A stretch of DNA of 64,000 nt from assembly GCF_036370855.1 (NCBI RefSeq), contig NW_026991398.1:558001-622000 (forward strand), given 5' to 3'. The notes beneath the pieces were generated by a model. The model ran no database searches. It worked only from the letters and a program-made list of their open reading frames with translations, and had not been told where the DNA came from. Shown here piece after piece: positions 43,301 to 64,000 of this stretch (its first letter is position 1; each line of letters begins with the position of its first letter). Position numbers and translations under genes: made by a program. This DNA is from Dromaius novaehollandiae (Eukaryota > Chordata > Aves > Casuariiformes > Dromaiidae).

Positions 43301-46300
43301 GCACTAGGATTGAGCTGAATTGGCCCAGCTGGAGAATCTATAATTATGCTGCACTTCTCTGGTGGCTTACTCATTTTCAGTGGAATTTAAATGATCATCT
43401 GAATAGAGCTGGGATTTTTTAGAACTTTTGTGAAAGGTAACCACACAGCGCTCCTCTGCATCTGCAGACTGAAGTAGCAAACTAACAATAATTTTCTCAA
43501 ACCAATCTTAATTTTTTGAAAGTCCTCAGTCACTCATAAAGCTATCAGCCCTGGAGTCCTCAACAATTTCACCTGGACTATTACATTTTGCCTACCTAGA
43601 CTCTTCCCTGCTGTTGTAATATTTCAGTTCTGTGTCTAAATAGTTGCCATATTCTGCCTGGAGTCAGCTGCATTTTAAGACAGGTGAAGCAGAGGCAGCA
43701 GACCTGGTTAAGTACATACAGGTGCAGTAGATATACTTTGAAATAGTCAATGGCATTCCCAAGACAAAAGAAAATCAATCCCTGCTGAAGTGACCTTTTT
43801 AGCTATCCATATTGCGCTTGCTTGGGTAACCCACTTTCGGGAATGGATACCAGCATCAATCCAGATTGCAGAACGGTTGGTTCCTCCAGTGCTGAACTGT
43901 AAAATAAAACAGAAACTGTAAAATAGAAACTTGTAAAACTCTTACTGACACTTCTTACTCAAACATCCCATATAGACTGGGATGCTTGGGACTGAATTGT
44001 ACCATATCTATAATATAATACAATGTATAATAATTGTATAGCAGTATATGTGTGTATATATATATTCATACATATATATCTATGTATGTATACACACATA
44101 TATATTTACACACAGACATACACTCTTTAATATGTTATATACACAGGAACCATACCTTGAGCACATACAAAGGCTGCTTTTCATCGGATTCCCCAATCTT
44201 TAGCTTACTGACAATGCTGCTATGCTCATATGCAAGATTATCCAGTTCTTCATAAATCTAAAATTAAAAGTCAGGATGACACTTATATTCCATCTGTGTA
44301 TTATGCTGCCCAGAACAATTGTAGGATCTGATGAATTCTGTAGGATATGGTGAAATCCACTTTGTCCCCCTCTGCCTGTATTTGTACGGCCTCTCCAAAG
44401 CCCCAGCTCACCCTATGTTAGTGTGGTCAGCGCTATTTCCCAGCTTCTCAGATGCAGGGAGAAATACTGCCATATCTTCAAGATCCACTTATTCCAAGAA
44501 CAAGTTCAAAATACACTTAAAGAACTTCCTGATAGTAAAAATACCTTATCCTCTGCTCTGCTTGATGGCTGCAGCTTTCCTGTATTTCTCTATTTCAAGA
44601 TTTATTTATTTCTCACTCTCCTCTGAAGTATCTCTGAGGGGTCAGAAGGAAGTATTTTGATAGCGCTCTGTCCAAAATTTTAAGAAAAAGTGTGATCAAC
44701 ATTGGCCTGTTGCAACACTCTGTGATGGAGAGTGTTGTCCCACTATGCTGACCTCAAAAAAAATCCATTTAAAAACAAAACCCTGTACCAGAAGAAGCCA
44801 GAAAGGAATTTTAGGTTCTAGTATAGGATTTGATTGAAAAGATAGTGAAAAAAAGCTAGAAATAAGAATCACCTTCCCCAAAAGTTGGATTCAAGTTACT
44901 CACCGAAGCTAAAGAATGGTAACTTCCATAGTTGAAAGTGCTGCTGCTGCGCTCCTGTTGTTGACTGTTGGCCATATCCTGCTTTTCTTCATCTAGTATG
45001 ACCTAGAACAAGCCATTCAAATGTGGAGGAAAGCCTGCTTGCTTGGCAGACTTCTCACCCAATGTTCACCTCAAACAACGAGATGGTGCCGCTGTGTACT
45101 GGCTCTGGACACAGTCCCAAGCTTCACACAGCTACGGAGCAAACCGATGTTTCTGCTGGACTTAGCTGTAGCGAAGAAGGCAAGATCACTGGTCAGTATT
45201 AAATTTTAAACACTTGTTAAGATGAACAAGATCAGTGTTGGAAAGCTTGAAAACGGGCAGTGTTTCTGCTAAACTAATTTTTAGATGACGTCTTGGAATT
45301 ACCGCTCATGAAGCAATACTAGATTAGTGCCCAAGAGTGTGATTTTTGCCCTCATGCTGTGTGGTACAGTTCTTTTGCGTTATGATGTCCAGAGCTGTTC
45401 ATATCCCACCTTACTGAATTACGGATAACTTGCTGCAGTGATTCCCAAATTTCTGACGGCAAAAGATCACACAAAATTTCACTTATCAGAATAGCCCTAT
45501 GGAATGAATGAGTTTAATAGTGTCACTGTTCAGAATGGTTTCAGAGAGCATCTGCAGAGTGATCTCCACAGCTTCCCAGGGCATCAGTGGTCCACAGACC
45601 ATCTCTGGGGAAACAGTAACTTAATCCACAGTCTACAAAAGCAAAGGAAGGGAAAGAAGTCCTCATGGAAAGCAGAATATAGAACAGTGCATGGATTAAT
45701 GAAAGAGGCCAGATCATGAACGGCTATTTGTTTCCACTGGCTATAGAAGCTAATCATATGCCCATAGCATTGTCTACCTGCAGGTCTTCAATCAGGATAG
45801 AGTACTCAATGTTGTTGGACTCCAGGAAGACTTTGATGGCTTGGAGGCTGTTAAACGGGACTCGGACATCCACAGGGTGAGCAGGGGTCGAGGGGTTTAA
45901 CCAGAAATCCAGCTGAAAAGAAGGAAAAGGGATTTGTTTTGAGAAAGCACGCTCTGCAAACAGCTTCCCTGAAGCTCTAGAAACACTAATTTCTCCCAAG
46001 TTGTACAACTCCAGCCGCATCGTGCCACGCCATGCTTACAGCACATCCCATTCTTCAGCTTGGCCTCACCACAATCTTGTACCAGCTGGTGTGATCAACT
46101 TGGGAAAGAAAAAAAGATCCAGAGGGAGGTTAAAGTCAGCATTTTTACTGACTTCAGAGCTTCAGTTGTATAAGCAGGAGGAGATTTTAGTCTTCTATTA
46201 TGATTATTTTACTGTCCTCCTTTTTACCAGTCATAGTTTCAAAAAAAGCTCCATTATTAGGTAATGTGAAACACTGCTTTTATTTCTCCATTGGTACAAC

Positions 46301-49300
46301 TTTTAAAATTTTGGTTTATATATTTTTCAAACCAATATTTTTAAAGAAAATTAAAATAAAAATTCTCAGTAATGGCAATAAGAACTCTAATACCTAGAAT
46401 TTTATAGTGTGCTTTCCTGTTTCAATATGATATAGACTCTAACTAATAAATTCCTCCCACCACTCTTGGAGACAAATACAGAAATATCAGCACCTCCATT
46501 TTAAAAACAGGTGTTTTGATATTAAGGTTTAGAGCAGATCAGTTCAAACATGATCGTAAACCCAGCCAAGAGGGAATTTGAATGCAGGCGCTCCTGACTG
46601 CCAGGCTGGCGCTAGAACTTACAGATCAAACACCAACTACTGTGACAGCTATTTATTTACGGCAGCTGCCACATTATGTTGGAAACCTTCCCAACATGAT
46701 GTAAAGTCCTACCCCGATGAACCCATGGTCTGAAGTGTTAACAAATGCCTCGATGGTAATAACATACCTGAAGATGTTCCAGCGTTCCCAAAAGCTGCAA
46801 TTTTTCAATCTGTTCCTCATTGCTTGCCTTGATTCGGAGAACCTGGTGTCTGCAGTAAATCAATAAGCCTTCAGAAACAGTCTTGAGAAAAGACCTTGTT
46901 GAACTAGCTTGTTATTAGGATTATGGATTTGGAGAAAAGTCACTTGTATCGATACAATGAGTATAGACTTCTCTAATGCAATTGACTTAGTGCTACCCAA
47001 GAGTTTGACGAACAACCTGCAGATCCAACCTGCTACATGTGCCTCAGATTAACAACTAGCTAAATGGCAGTTCCTAAGGTTTCACTGGAAACAAGACATC
47101 AAGTGGCTGAGTTTTTAATTGGTTACAAGGATCGGTCTTGCATCTATTTATTATTTTTGCCAACAACTTGCAAAAACAATTCTGGTTGAGTTTGCATATG
47201 TTTGGGGAGTATGATATAAAAAAGAGCAGACACTAAATATGGGATTCATCTCACCTTTCTTTAGTTGTTTAGGCGAAGACTGTCGACTAACTTCCCTCTG
47301 TTACCAGAAGCTGACACCATCAGAGGGTGGCTTGTACCATTCCAGAGAGACGGGTGGAATGAATCACCTTCTGAAAGGACCTCCCTCCACTGGTTACAGA
47401 GGTAACCTCAGCGATTAACTTAGACTAGACATTGTACTTTTTAGAACTCTTAAAGACAGATATATCACATCCAAACACAAGGTGACCCAGGCTGCTTGGT
47501 AAAATGGGTGCAAGGGAACAGTACTGTGCAGAGAGGTTGATGAATCTGGCCTTGTTCAGGCTAATGAAGAGGAGGATAAGGGCAGGGTGATCTAGCTGCA
47601 GCCTACAACTACTTGAAGGGGAGCTGGAGAAATGACAGAGCCAAGCTCTTCTTGGTAGGGGCAGATGATAACAACAAGGGACAACAGCTCCCAGTTCTGC
47701 TCTGAGCAGGAGATTGGACTAAAGAGCTCCAGAGGTCCCTTCCAACCAATGCTTCTATGAAATAACAAAGGGATCTAGGAACAACAAACGTACACAATGG
47801 TCATGGGATAGGAGATCCTATTTTGAGGAACCAGCGGGGATTCAGAAGGAAACTTGGGAGCCACGCTGAATAATCAGCTGGAAGCACAGTCTGGGATCAA
47901 CGCCATGGCGAAAAGCACCAGTGTGATCCTTAGCTGTATTAAGGCTAGGACTTAGCATATTTAGCTCAGTTGTGTTTATTTACTGGTGTGAACGCAATTG
48001 CTGAGAAGAGACACTTGATAACACCAGGTTCTTCTGTCTGGCCAGCTGAGGCATAAGATTCTTCTATTGGACCAAGTCAAACAAACAGAAGTACTTTACC
48101 ATGGCAATAACTTTTCAGTGGATTCTCCAGCACTGTAAGCTTCCATTTCCAGCCTGGATTCTTCTTTTAAGAGACAGGGCTCAGCAACCACCACTACTAG
48201 ATGTGATGCAGGAATGAGTTCAAGAGAAACCAGTCTATATTATGCTGGAGACCAGAATAAATGATCACAATAGTATCTCCTAGTCTTAACAAGCTCTAGA
48301 GTCAATTTAGTAAACTAAATTTATATTTCTTGTTCTTAGTCCTTACATTTTAATATACAGATATTTATTCATTAGAATCTACTGTTCACTCACTATATCC
48401 CAGGAAGCGTCTATTAGTTTTTTGGGGATTTTTTATCATCTTCTATTAAGGTTCTTATGTGCTCAGTAAGGCTGTGGGGAAAGAAACCTAAAGGAGATAT
48501 TTTGTGATGCAACATACAGATAAAAGTTTAGAACATAATGGTTGGAAATAATGATTCTAATTGCTTAGCAAGGCTCTGAAGCGGATTAAACATTTAAAGG
48601 GAAATAAGAATCTCCAAAAATAATGAGAAGCTAGTAATCTTTCACTTGAATAATGATCCAAGCCTGAGGTTTGTGAAATTTCAGGACTGAAAGGAACAAC
48701 ATTTATTGAGGCAGAAGCTGTGTACAGAGTCTGACTTTTATTGAAAGTTTAGTTCTAGGATCATGAATCTCCCTGGAGTAGTTCTGCACATAATTTTGCG
48801 TGAATTTTCAGGCAAATGTATTAAAAGCAGAAGTGGAAATAAAACTTTATGGAGAGATACCACAGAATCACTCAGGTACATAAAATCACACTCTCTGCAG
48901 AAGGAAAACAGCATAAATAGAAGTCTTAGTGGGACTCCCGAATTTCTTTTCTGGCCAATGTTTAAAATCATGTTGAGCATGAAAGCTTCAAATGAGCTTC
49001 ACTTTTTATCTTTTGGGATTACTCATAACTCAAAACATTCAAAGGTCTGTGAGAAAGAATTTAAACCCTGAATCTCAAACACCAACTCCTGGACTTGTCT
49101 GGATATGAAGCCAGGTTGTCATCTTCTGGCTTTTTCTGGACAAGATCTGTTAGGCTGGATATTCAAGCTTTGCAGTGAGGTTCAGATCCAGATCTAGGCT
49201 TTGAGGCTGCTCTGTGGCTCTACCAGAAGCTGAAAAAAGCCTTGGGTGAACATGAATTTAAGATGAATTTAACTTTGCAGCTAGACCCATCTCCTTGGAA

Positions 49301-49692
49301 AACCCAGATCAAGCTAAAGAGGAGGATTCATTCAAATCTTGAAGTATTGAAACCACCAACTTCCTAGTGGCTTAATTATATTGTATGATTTAGTGCAGTA
49401 TTAAGCCTATGATATTCTTTGGTAGAACTGCTTAGCCAGATTCCCATCACCTCCAAGTGACTGGAGATGCACAAAAGAGCTAAGTTAACACATTTTGGAG
49501 ACAAGCTAGTTCTGAGAAGAAAAGAATATGCCCCAAACAGATTTTGTAAAGTGAAGGTAATGAAAAAAAGGAGTAACTGAAAAATGTGGTCTTGAAAAGA
49601 AAGGTCTTCTACAGAAGTATAACTCACCCAACAAATGTTTCCAGGCACAAGGCAGCGCCAAAGAGGGCACTGAAGACCAAAATCAGCTTCAT
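40302..49692 (-). CDS. CPA2: Carboxypeptidase A2, zinc-ligand Glu replaced by Lys
   Basis: Secreted pancreatic zinc carboxypeptidase (M14A) that removes aromatic C-terminal residues. Eleven coding exons: 49692-49628, 46849-46768, 45912-45778, 45002-44904, 44257-44156, 43896-43795, 43108-42998, 42641-42551, 42202-42003, 40997-40913, 40489-40302. They total 1,260 bases: 419 residues plus stop, the normal length. The signal peptide is [16 protein letters not shown]; the propeptide runs to about 110. Present: zinc ligands His179 and His306, Arg237, Asn254-Arg255, Tyr358, Ile365 (hydrophobic S1' pocket), catalytic Glu380, Cys248-Cys271, and Cys320/Cys354, the extra pair characteristic of CPA2. Zinc-ligand Glu182 is Lys (HSRKW for HSREW; codon AAG at 43834-43836). 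The donor of that exon is the weak GTCACT. As read, the enzyme should bind zinc poorly or not at all. Confidence 0.92.
41300..41705 (+). mobile_element. CR1 3' end in CPA2 intron 9
   Basis: The plus strand resembles the CR1 3' UTR and ends in the typical short-repeat tail (TCCTATGATGGTATGATTC at 41687-41705). It lies between the exons at 42003-42202 and 40913-40997. Confidence 0.6.
44036..44125. repeat. TA/TG-rich microsatellite in a CPA2 intron
   Basis: Imperfect TATA, TGTA and CACA repeats in the intron just downstream of the exon at 44156-44257. Confidence 0.8.
47440..47770 (+). mobile_element. CR1 3' end in CPA2 intron 1
   Basis: Plus-strand CR1 3' region: the pattern CTGGAGAAATGACAGAGCC...CTCTTCTTGGTAG, then GAGCTCCAGAGGTCCCTTCC (47728-47747), then CTTCTATGAAATAA at the tail. 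Truncated at its 5' end. Confidence 0.7.
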
Positions 49693-49730
49693 TTTTGATG
49701 GAAACAGCAGATCAATCTAGCAAAGGCGAA

Positions 49731-49736
49731 TTTATA
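49731..49736 (-). promoter_or_regulatory. CPA2 TATA box
   Basis: TATAAA on the minus strand, 39-44 bases upstream of the CPA2 ATG, giving a short 5' UTR. An E-box CAAGTG and a TTTCC motif lie just upstream (about 49741-49757). They recall the E-box/TC-box pair bound by PTF1 in pancreatic genes, but the spacing is not the usual one. Confidence 0.6.
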
Positions 49737-49874
49737 CAGCACTTGTTAGGAAACTCTCCTTCAGATAAAACATATCTGAACTCCATGTGACTGAATTCAC
49801 ACATGTATCAAAGCTTTCAAAGTAATCAACAGATAGGAGGCTGATCTCACCTCAAAATATTTCCACTGACACAT

Positions 49875-51372
49875 TCAGGACTGAAACAGAGGAGCTGCTT
49901 TCAAAGCTTTGCCCACAAAGCTCCTTGGCACTGTAGTAAAGTTTTTTTCTAGGTAGAAGAAAATGAGTGTCAAACTGAAGGATGTCCCAATTCTCAGCGG
50001 GGTGCAGTGGAGCTCTACCAGTAGACTCTTGGCCATGGGTTTTCCCATGCTAATATTTCTCCTACTACAGTTTTCTAGTAACCCCGGCCCCCGGCACTTT
50101 CTGCACCATTTTTTTGAACCCTATGCATAGCCTTATAAAACTCATATTTACCTTTTGAATCGCTAGCCCTTTTGTCAGAAGATAATCTTTTCTCTTGGCT
50201 TTTTCGGAGAATCTGTTTTAGGAAAAGACACATCATATAGATTTTGTTACTTAGAAGAATGTATAAATATTATGTGTGGGGGAGCACTCCAGTTGCTGGC
50301 ATTTCTGCTGAGCCTTTCAACAGGGCAATGCTCCTCGGAAATCCTGCTCCTTTTACACAGGGCCCCTTTGGATAGAAATGTTTCTTTTCTCACAATCTTG
50401 GGATAAACCCATAGCACTGAAATGGCAAGGGGCTTCATGCGTAACTCATCTCCTGAATTATGGAAGTTAATCCCATGCAATTCCCTATAACACAATTCAT
50501 TATGCATTGCTGGTGACTGAACTACTATTTTTGGTAAGTAATAGATTATTTACATGTCCCTAATCCACAAGGCACCTTAGGAACGCCCTGAGTAAGGAAG
50601 GAGTAGGGATTTCAGGACGTTGCTCGGTATTTGTAGACATCACTAGCATCATTTTAGGATCAGGATCCTCATTTTATCATCTCTGGAACATTCACAGCTA
50701 CACACCAATGCCGTAACACCGACCACAGTGGAGCTACTTATTGACGACTTAAATTTTCAGCAGCAAAATTAGGAAACCAAGATCTTCAGCTTTCCAGAGC
50801 CACCCCGGGATTTCATGTGTCTGAGTCATGTAGCAGTTCAAAATGCACCACACACTCCATTGGATCACGTTGCATTTTTGCATTTTAGGACACCAAACAC
50901 GTTGATTATATTTAACTAGTAAAGAAAGGATGGGGAAGGGTACGGGGAGAAGTATAACCAATCCCCTATACCTCAAGATTAAACACTCGTTGCAACCGAT
51001 GGTGACATCAACCCATGAGGTTATAGTGTTTATAAATAACAACAATAACGGTATAACAGCAACTTCTGAGGCTGTGAAATCTTTGCAGGTAGGAGAGTTT
51101 TGAACACGGCCCACAGCAAGGTTCTGCTAAGGGCCACCAGGTGTCAGCACAAAACACAAAATAAAGTAATATCTTACTCGAACACAAGCGTGGCAGACAA
51201 GACAGATGGTCAAAATGCCGATAAAGGAGCAAAGCAGGAGTTTCCCAGTGATCCCCCAAGTGCCTTCCTCATCCTCATCATACTCCCTGTCATCTGCTTC
51301 TTGACTGGCGTCGGAGAACAAAGGGTCGTGAGCCGAAAAACACTGCCAAAAATGGAGAAAGGGGAATCTCAT
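49875..51372 (-). CDS. Tentative SSMEM1-like single-pass membrane protein
   Basis: Model of three exons: 51372-51178 (65 codons), 50212-50152 and 49948-49875, joined through GTAAGA and GTAAAT donors and AAAACAG and TTCTACCTAG acceptors, with matching phases, giving 109 residues. An acidic stretch (EADDREYDEDEEG) precedes one membrane helix (GKLLLCSFIGILTICLVCHA), followed by a basic tail ending PLFQS. In mammals SSMEM1 lies between TMEM209 and CPA2 in this orientation, and its start (FSLFWEVDP..., acidic, then one helix) is similar. It is shorter than human SSMEM1. Doubt: a CATTTTTGGCAG acceptor at 51342-51353 (minus) could make the membrane exon exon 2, with the real start elsewhere. RNA data would decide. 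Confidence 0.45.
49949..50151. other. Intron of the SSMEM1-like model
   Basis: Between the second and third exon of the model; no separate feature seen. The longer upstream intron (50213-51177) also shows no other gene. Confidence 0.35.
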
Positions 51373-52218
51373 GAAGGCTGGTGGCTTATGAGGGGCCGCA
51401 GCCCCGGGCCCTCTCTGAGGTGGAGGGGCAAGGGGCACGCGAACTTGTGTTCGCATGGCGTCTGGGCGACCCATTGTCCCAGTGAGAACCTCGGGAACCC
51501 ACCGCCCCAGAAACGCCAGAACCTGGCCCCAGAGCCACAGAAACCACCGGCTCTGGGCTCCTCCCAGGGAAAAGCTGCCCTCCTGGAAGGCTTTCGGCTC
51601 AGGGAAGGCCAGGGCGCCCGCAGGTCCCTGTGGGCTACGGCGTTGAGGGGATCGCGGGTGGGATTCATCCCATCTCAGTCGAGCTGCATGGAAGTTAGGG
51701 TTTAGACTTCTAACGCTCCTTCCATGTTATCCCCATTCTAGGCTTTTCTTGCTTTCACTCTCGTGCTTGGGAAATGAGGCAAAGCCAAGAAGGCGTTCAG
51801 AGCAGCCAGCGTTGTCCACTGGCCTGTGCTTACAGGACCCTGTGTTGTCCTTTTTAATTTTGTCTCCTCCCGTTCTCCAGCCCACAGTGTTTTTATTCCT
51901 ACACGCATCCCAGGGCCAGCTTTGTGGGAGGGAATAACACGTCTGATCAGCCTCTGCCCTGGGGCAGCCCGAGCGGTATCACGGTATTTGCCGAGCTGCC
52001 AGCAGAGCAGGGAAAAACCCAGGAGCGCTGCGGGCGTCGCAGCTAATCCCACCCCGGCGCCGCGGCCGCCACGGCGGCGCCGCCCTCGCGCCGCTTCCCG
52101 CCCAAAGAGGGCGGGCGCCCAACGGCCGCGGGGCGGCAACGGCGTCTGCGCGAGCGCCCGCAGCGTCCTCGGCGTCGCCGTGGCGCCGGGCGGCCGCGCC
52201 GGGCGTCGCGTCGGCCTG

Positions 52219-52226
52219 TGACGTCA
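52219..52226. promoter_or_regulatory. CRE element TGACGTCA
   Basis: Perfect palindromic CREB/ATF site in the centre of the CpG island, about 45 bases before the inferred exon-1 donor. Confidence 0.7.
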
Positions 52227-52330
52227 CGTCTGCGCGACGAGGCCGTTCGCGCAGGCGTTGAGGCGGCTGCGGTGAGGGCTGCGGCGGCGGCGGCGTGCGG
52301 GGGTCGGGGGTCGGGGCTGGGCCGCGGCGG

Positions 52331-52360
52331 CGGGGCGGGGCGGGGCGGGGCGGGGCGGGG
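52331..52360 (+). repeat. (CGGGG)6 repeat in TMEM209 intron 1
   Basis: Six tandem CGGGG units just after the inferred donor of exon 1; G-quadruplex-forming potential. Confidence 0.9.
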
Positions 52361-53227
52361 GTGCCGCTGCCCTGGCTGGGCGCCTGCTGGGGCTGCGGGG
52401 TGGGCTGGGAGGGGAGCCGGGGCTGCGGGAGGGCAGCGGCTGGCAGCGAGCCCTGGGAGCGTGTGGGGCGGGCTGTGAGCGGCAGCGGGTCTGTGTGGGG
52501 AGGCCGGGGAGGGTGTGTGGGGGGGGAGCACTGTGATTTTCTTTTTTTTGGTACAGAGTACCGTTAGTTCAGTTACAACTGAACTGAACTGACAATAGTT
52601 ACAACTGTTTGTCCCAGAAAGCACGTGGTTTGTGTTCGTATTCAGCGATGAAGTACTGAGAAGTTTCTAAACGTGCGGCTGGGGGAAGGCATGGTAGTTT
52701 CTTGTGGTGATGGGAGGAGCAGAAAAAGTCACAAGTGCTGTTTTTGTCGTGTATGGCTTTTGGGGGCATAAAGGTGAGGCAGTGTGTGGAGGGTATTGAG
52801 CTGTAGTGAGCTGATAGAAGGAGACGGCTGTGCAGTCTGAAAGTGTCATAGTACGTGCTGAACTGGGAGGAGGTATTTTCGGTAGGAAAGCTGCAAGGTC
52901 TTTCCTCGGTCTGGTTTCCTCGCTCGGAGAAGGCAGTGTTGCCTAGACGTTCCGAAGAATGTTATTTTTCAAAAGCGCAGTCAGAACCTGGCGCTCTCCT
53001 CTGCATCCCAATGGAGAAAACGGACACTGTTGAACTGTAAAGAGGTGACAGTGCTTACAGAGTTTATAAGAGAAACGTTGCCTCTCTTTACTGGTAAAAA
53101 GAATGTGTTTCTTTTTTTAAAACAGCACACAAGAATTGGTACCTAAAGATGAAGTCTTTTTATATAATTTGTTTTTGATTATTGTTTTTTCTTAATTCTT
53201 GTACTGAGTGAGAATCTTACTGTATAA

Positions 53228-64000
<10,773 letters not shown>

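Larger units (their letters stand above)
51950..52530. promoter_or_regulatory. CpG-island promoter of TMEM209, possibly bidirectional
   Basis: Very GC- and CpG-rich. It contains a palindromic CRE, TGACGTCA (52219-52226), and six CGGGG units (52331-52360). TMEM209 transcription likely starts near 52230: an untranslated exon appears to end at GCTGCG/GTGAGG (last base 52271), 1 kb before the coding start. The minus-strand gene to the left starts within about 1 kb, so a shared promoter is possible. Confidence 0.75.

Noticed and set aside
51100-51705. Plus-strand frame of 201 codons overlapping the SSMEM1-like exon
   Set aside because: It is antisense to the membrane-helix exon, has no domain, and is explained by GC-rich sequence.
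52043-52624. Long minus-strand frame across the CpG island
   Set aside because: Ala/Pro/Arg-rich, produced by GC-rich promoter sequence on both strands; no conservation signal or domain.

Overview
The window looks like a bird nuclear genome. Three things point to that: CR1 LINE fragments throughout, intact and broken olfactory receptors of the avian-expanded OR14 (gamma-c) type, and large intron-containing genes with GT-AG junctions. No species is assigned. Roughly 1-39.5 kb is repeat-rich receptor territory. Roughly 40-64 kb is a conserved vertebrate neighbourhood: CPA2 (minus), a tentative SSMEM1-like gene (minus), a CpG-island promoter, and TMEM209 (plus, cut by the window end).

The receptor territory is built from about four copies of one cassette: U1 (about 1.6-8.7 kb, +), U2 (12.8-18.1 kb, +), U3 (26.0-33.1 kb, +) and U4 (38.6-33.7 kb, -). 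A full cassette has, in order, a distal module holding the decayed TM2-TM4 remnant of a second, non-OR14 receptor in antisense; a conserved non-coding block ending in a GTAAGT/GTAAGC donor, read here as promoter plus untranslated exon 1; a spliced intron; an acceptor about 20-30 bases before the ATG; one coding exon of about 311 residues; a homologous poly(A) signal; and a conserved GC-rich 3' flank. OR1, OR3 and OR4 have open frames. OR2 is split by a 292-bp LTR. U3 and U4 lie tail to tail as a large inverted repeat. A second repeat family (1-1.6 kb, 20.9-23.75 kb, and inverted at 10.85-12.87 kb) separates the cassettes. A 1,132-bp solo LTR with a perfect 5-bp target duplication sits at 9.7-10.85 kb.

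CPA2 was rebuilt exon by exon: 11 coding exons, 419 codons plus stop, every phase matching. It keeps the signal peptide, propeptide, substrate-binding residues and the extra CPA2 cysteine pair, but the zinc-ligand Glu of HxxE (residue 182) is Lys. TMEM209 starts at 53270 after an untranslated CpG-island exon, and twelve coding exons lie in the window. One of them lacks a visible acceptor AG at the expected place. Exon coordinates were derived by reading splice signals and frames by eye; repeat-module edges are approximate (tens to hundreds of bases).
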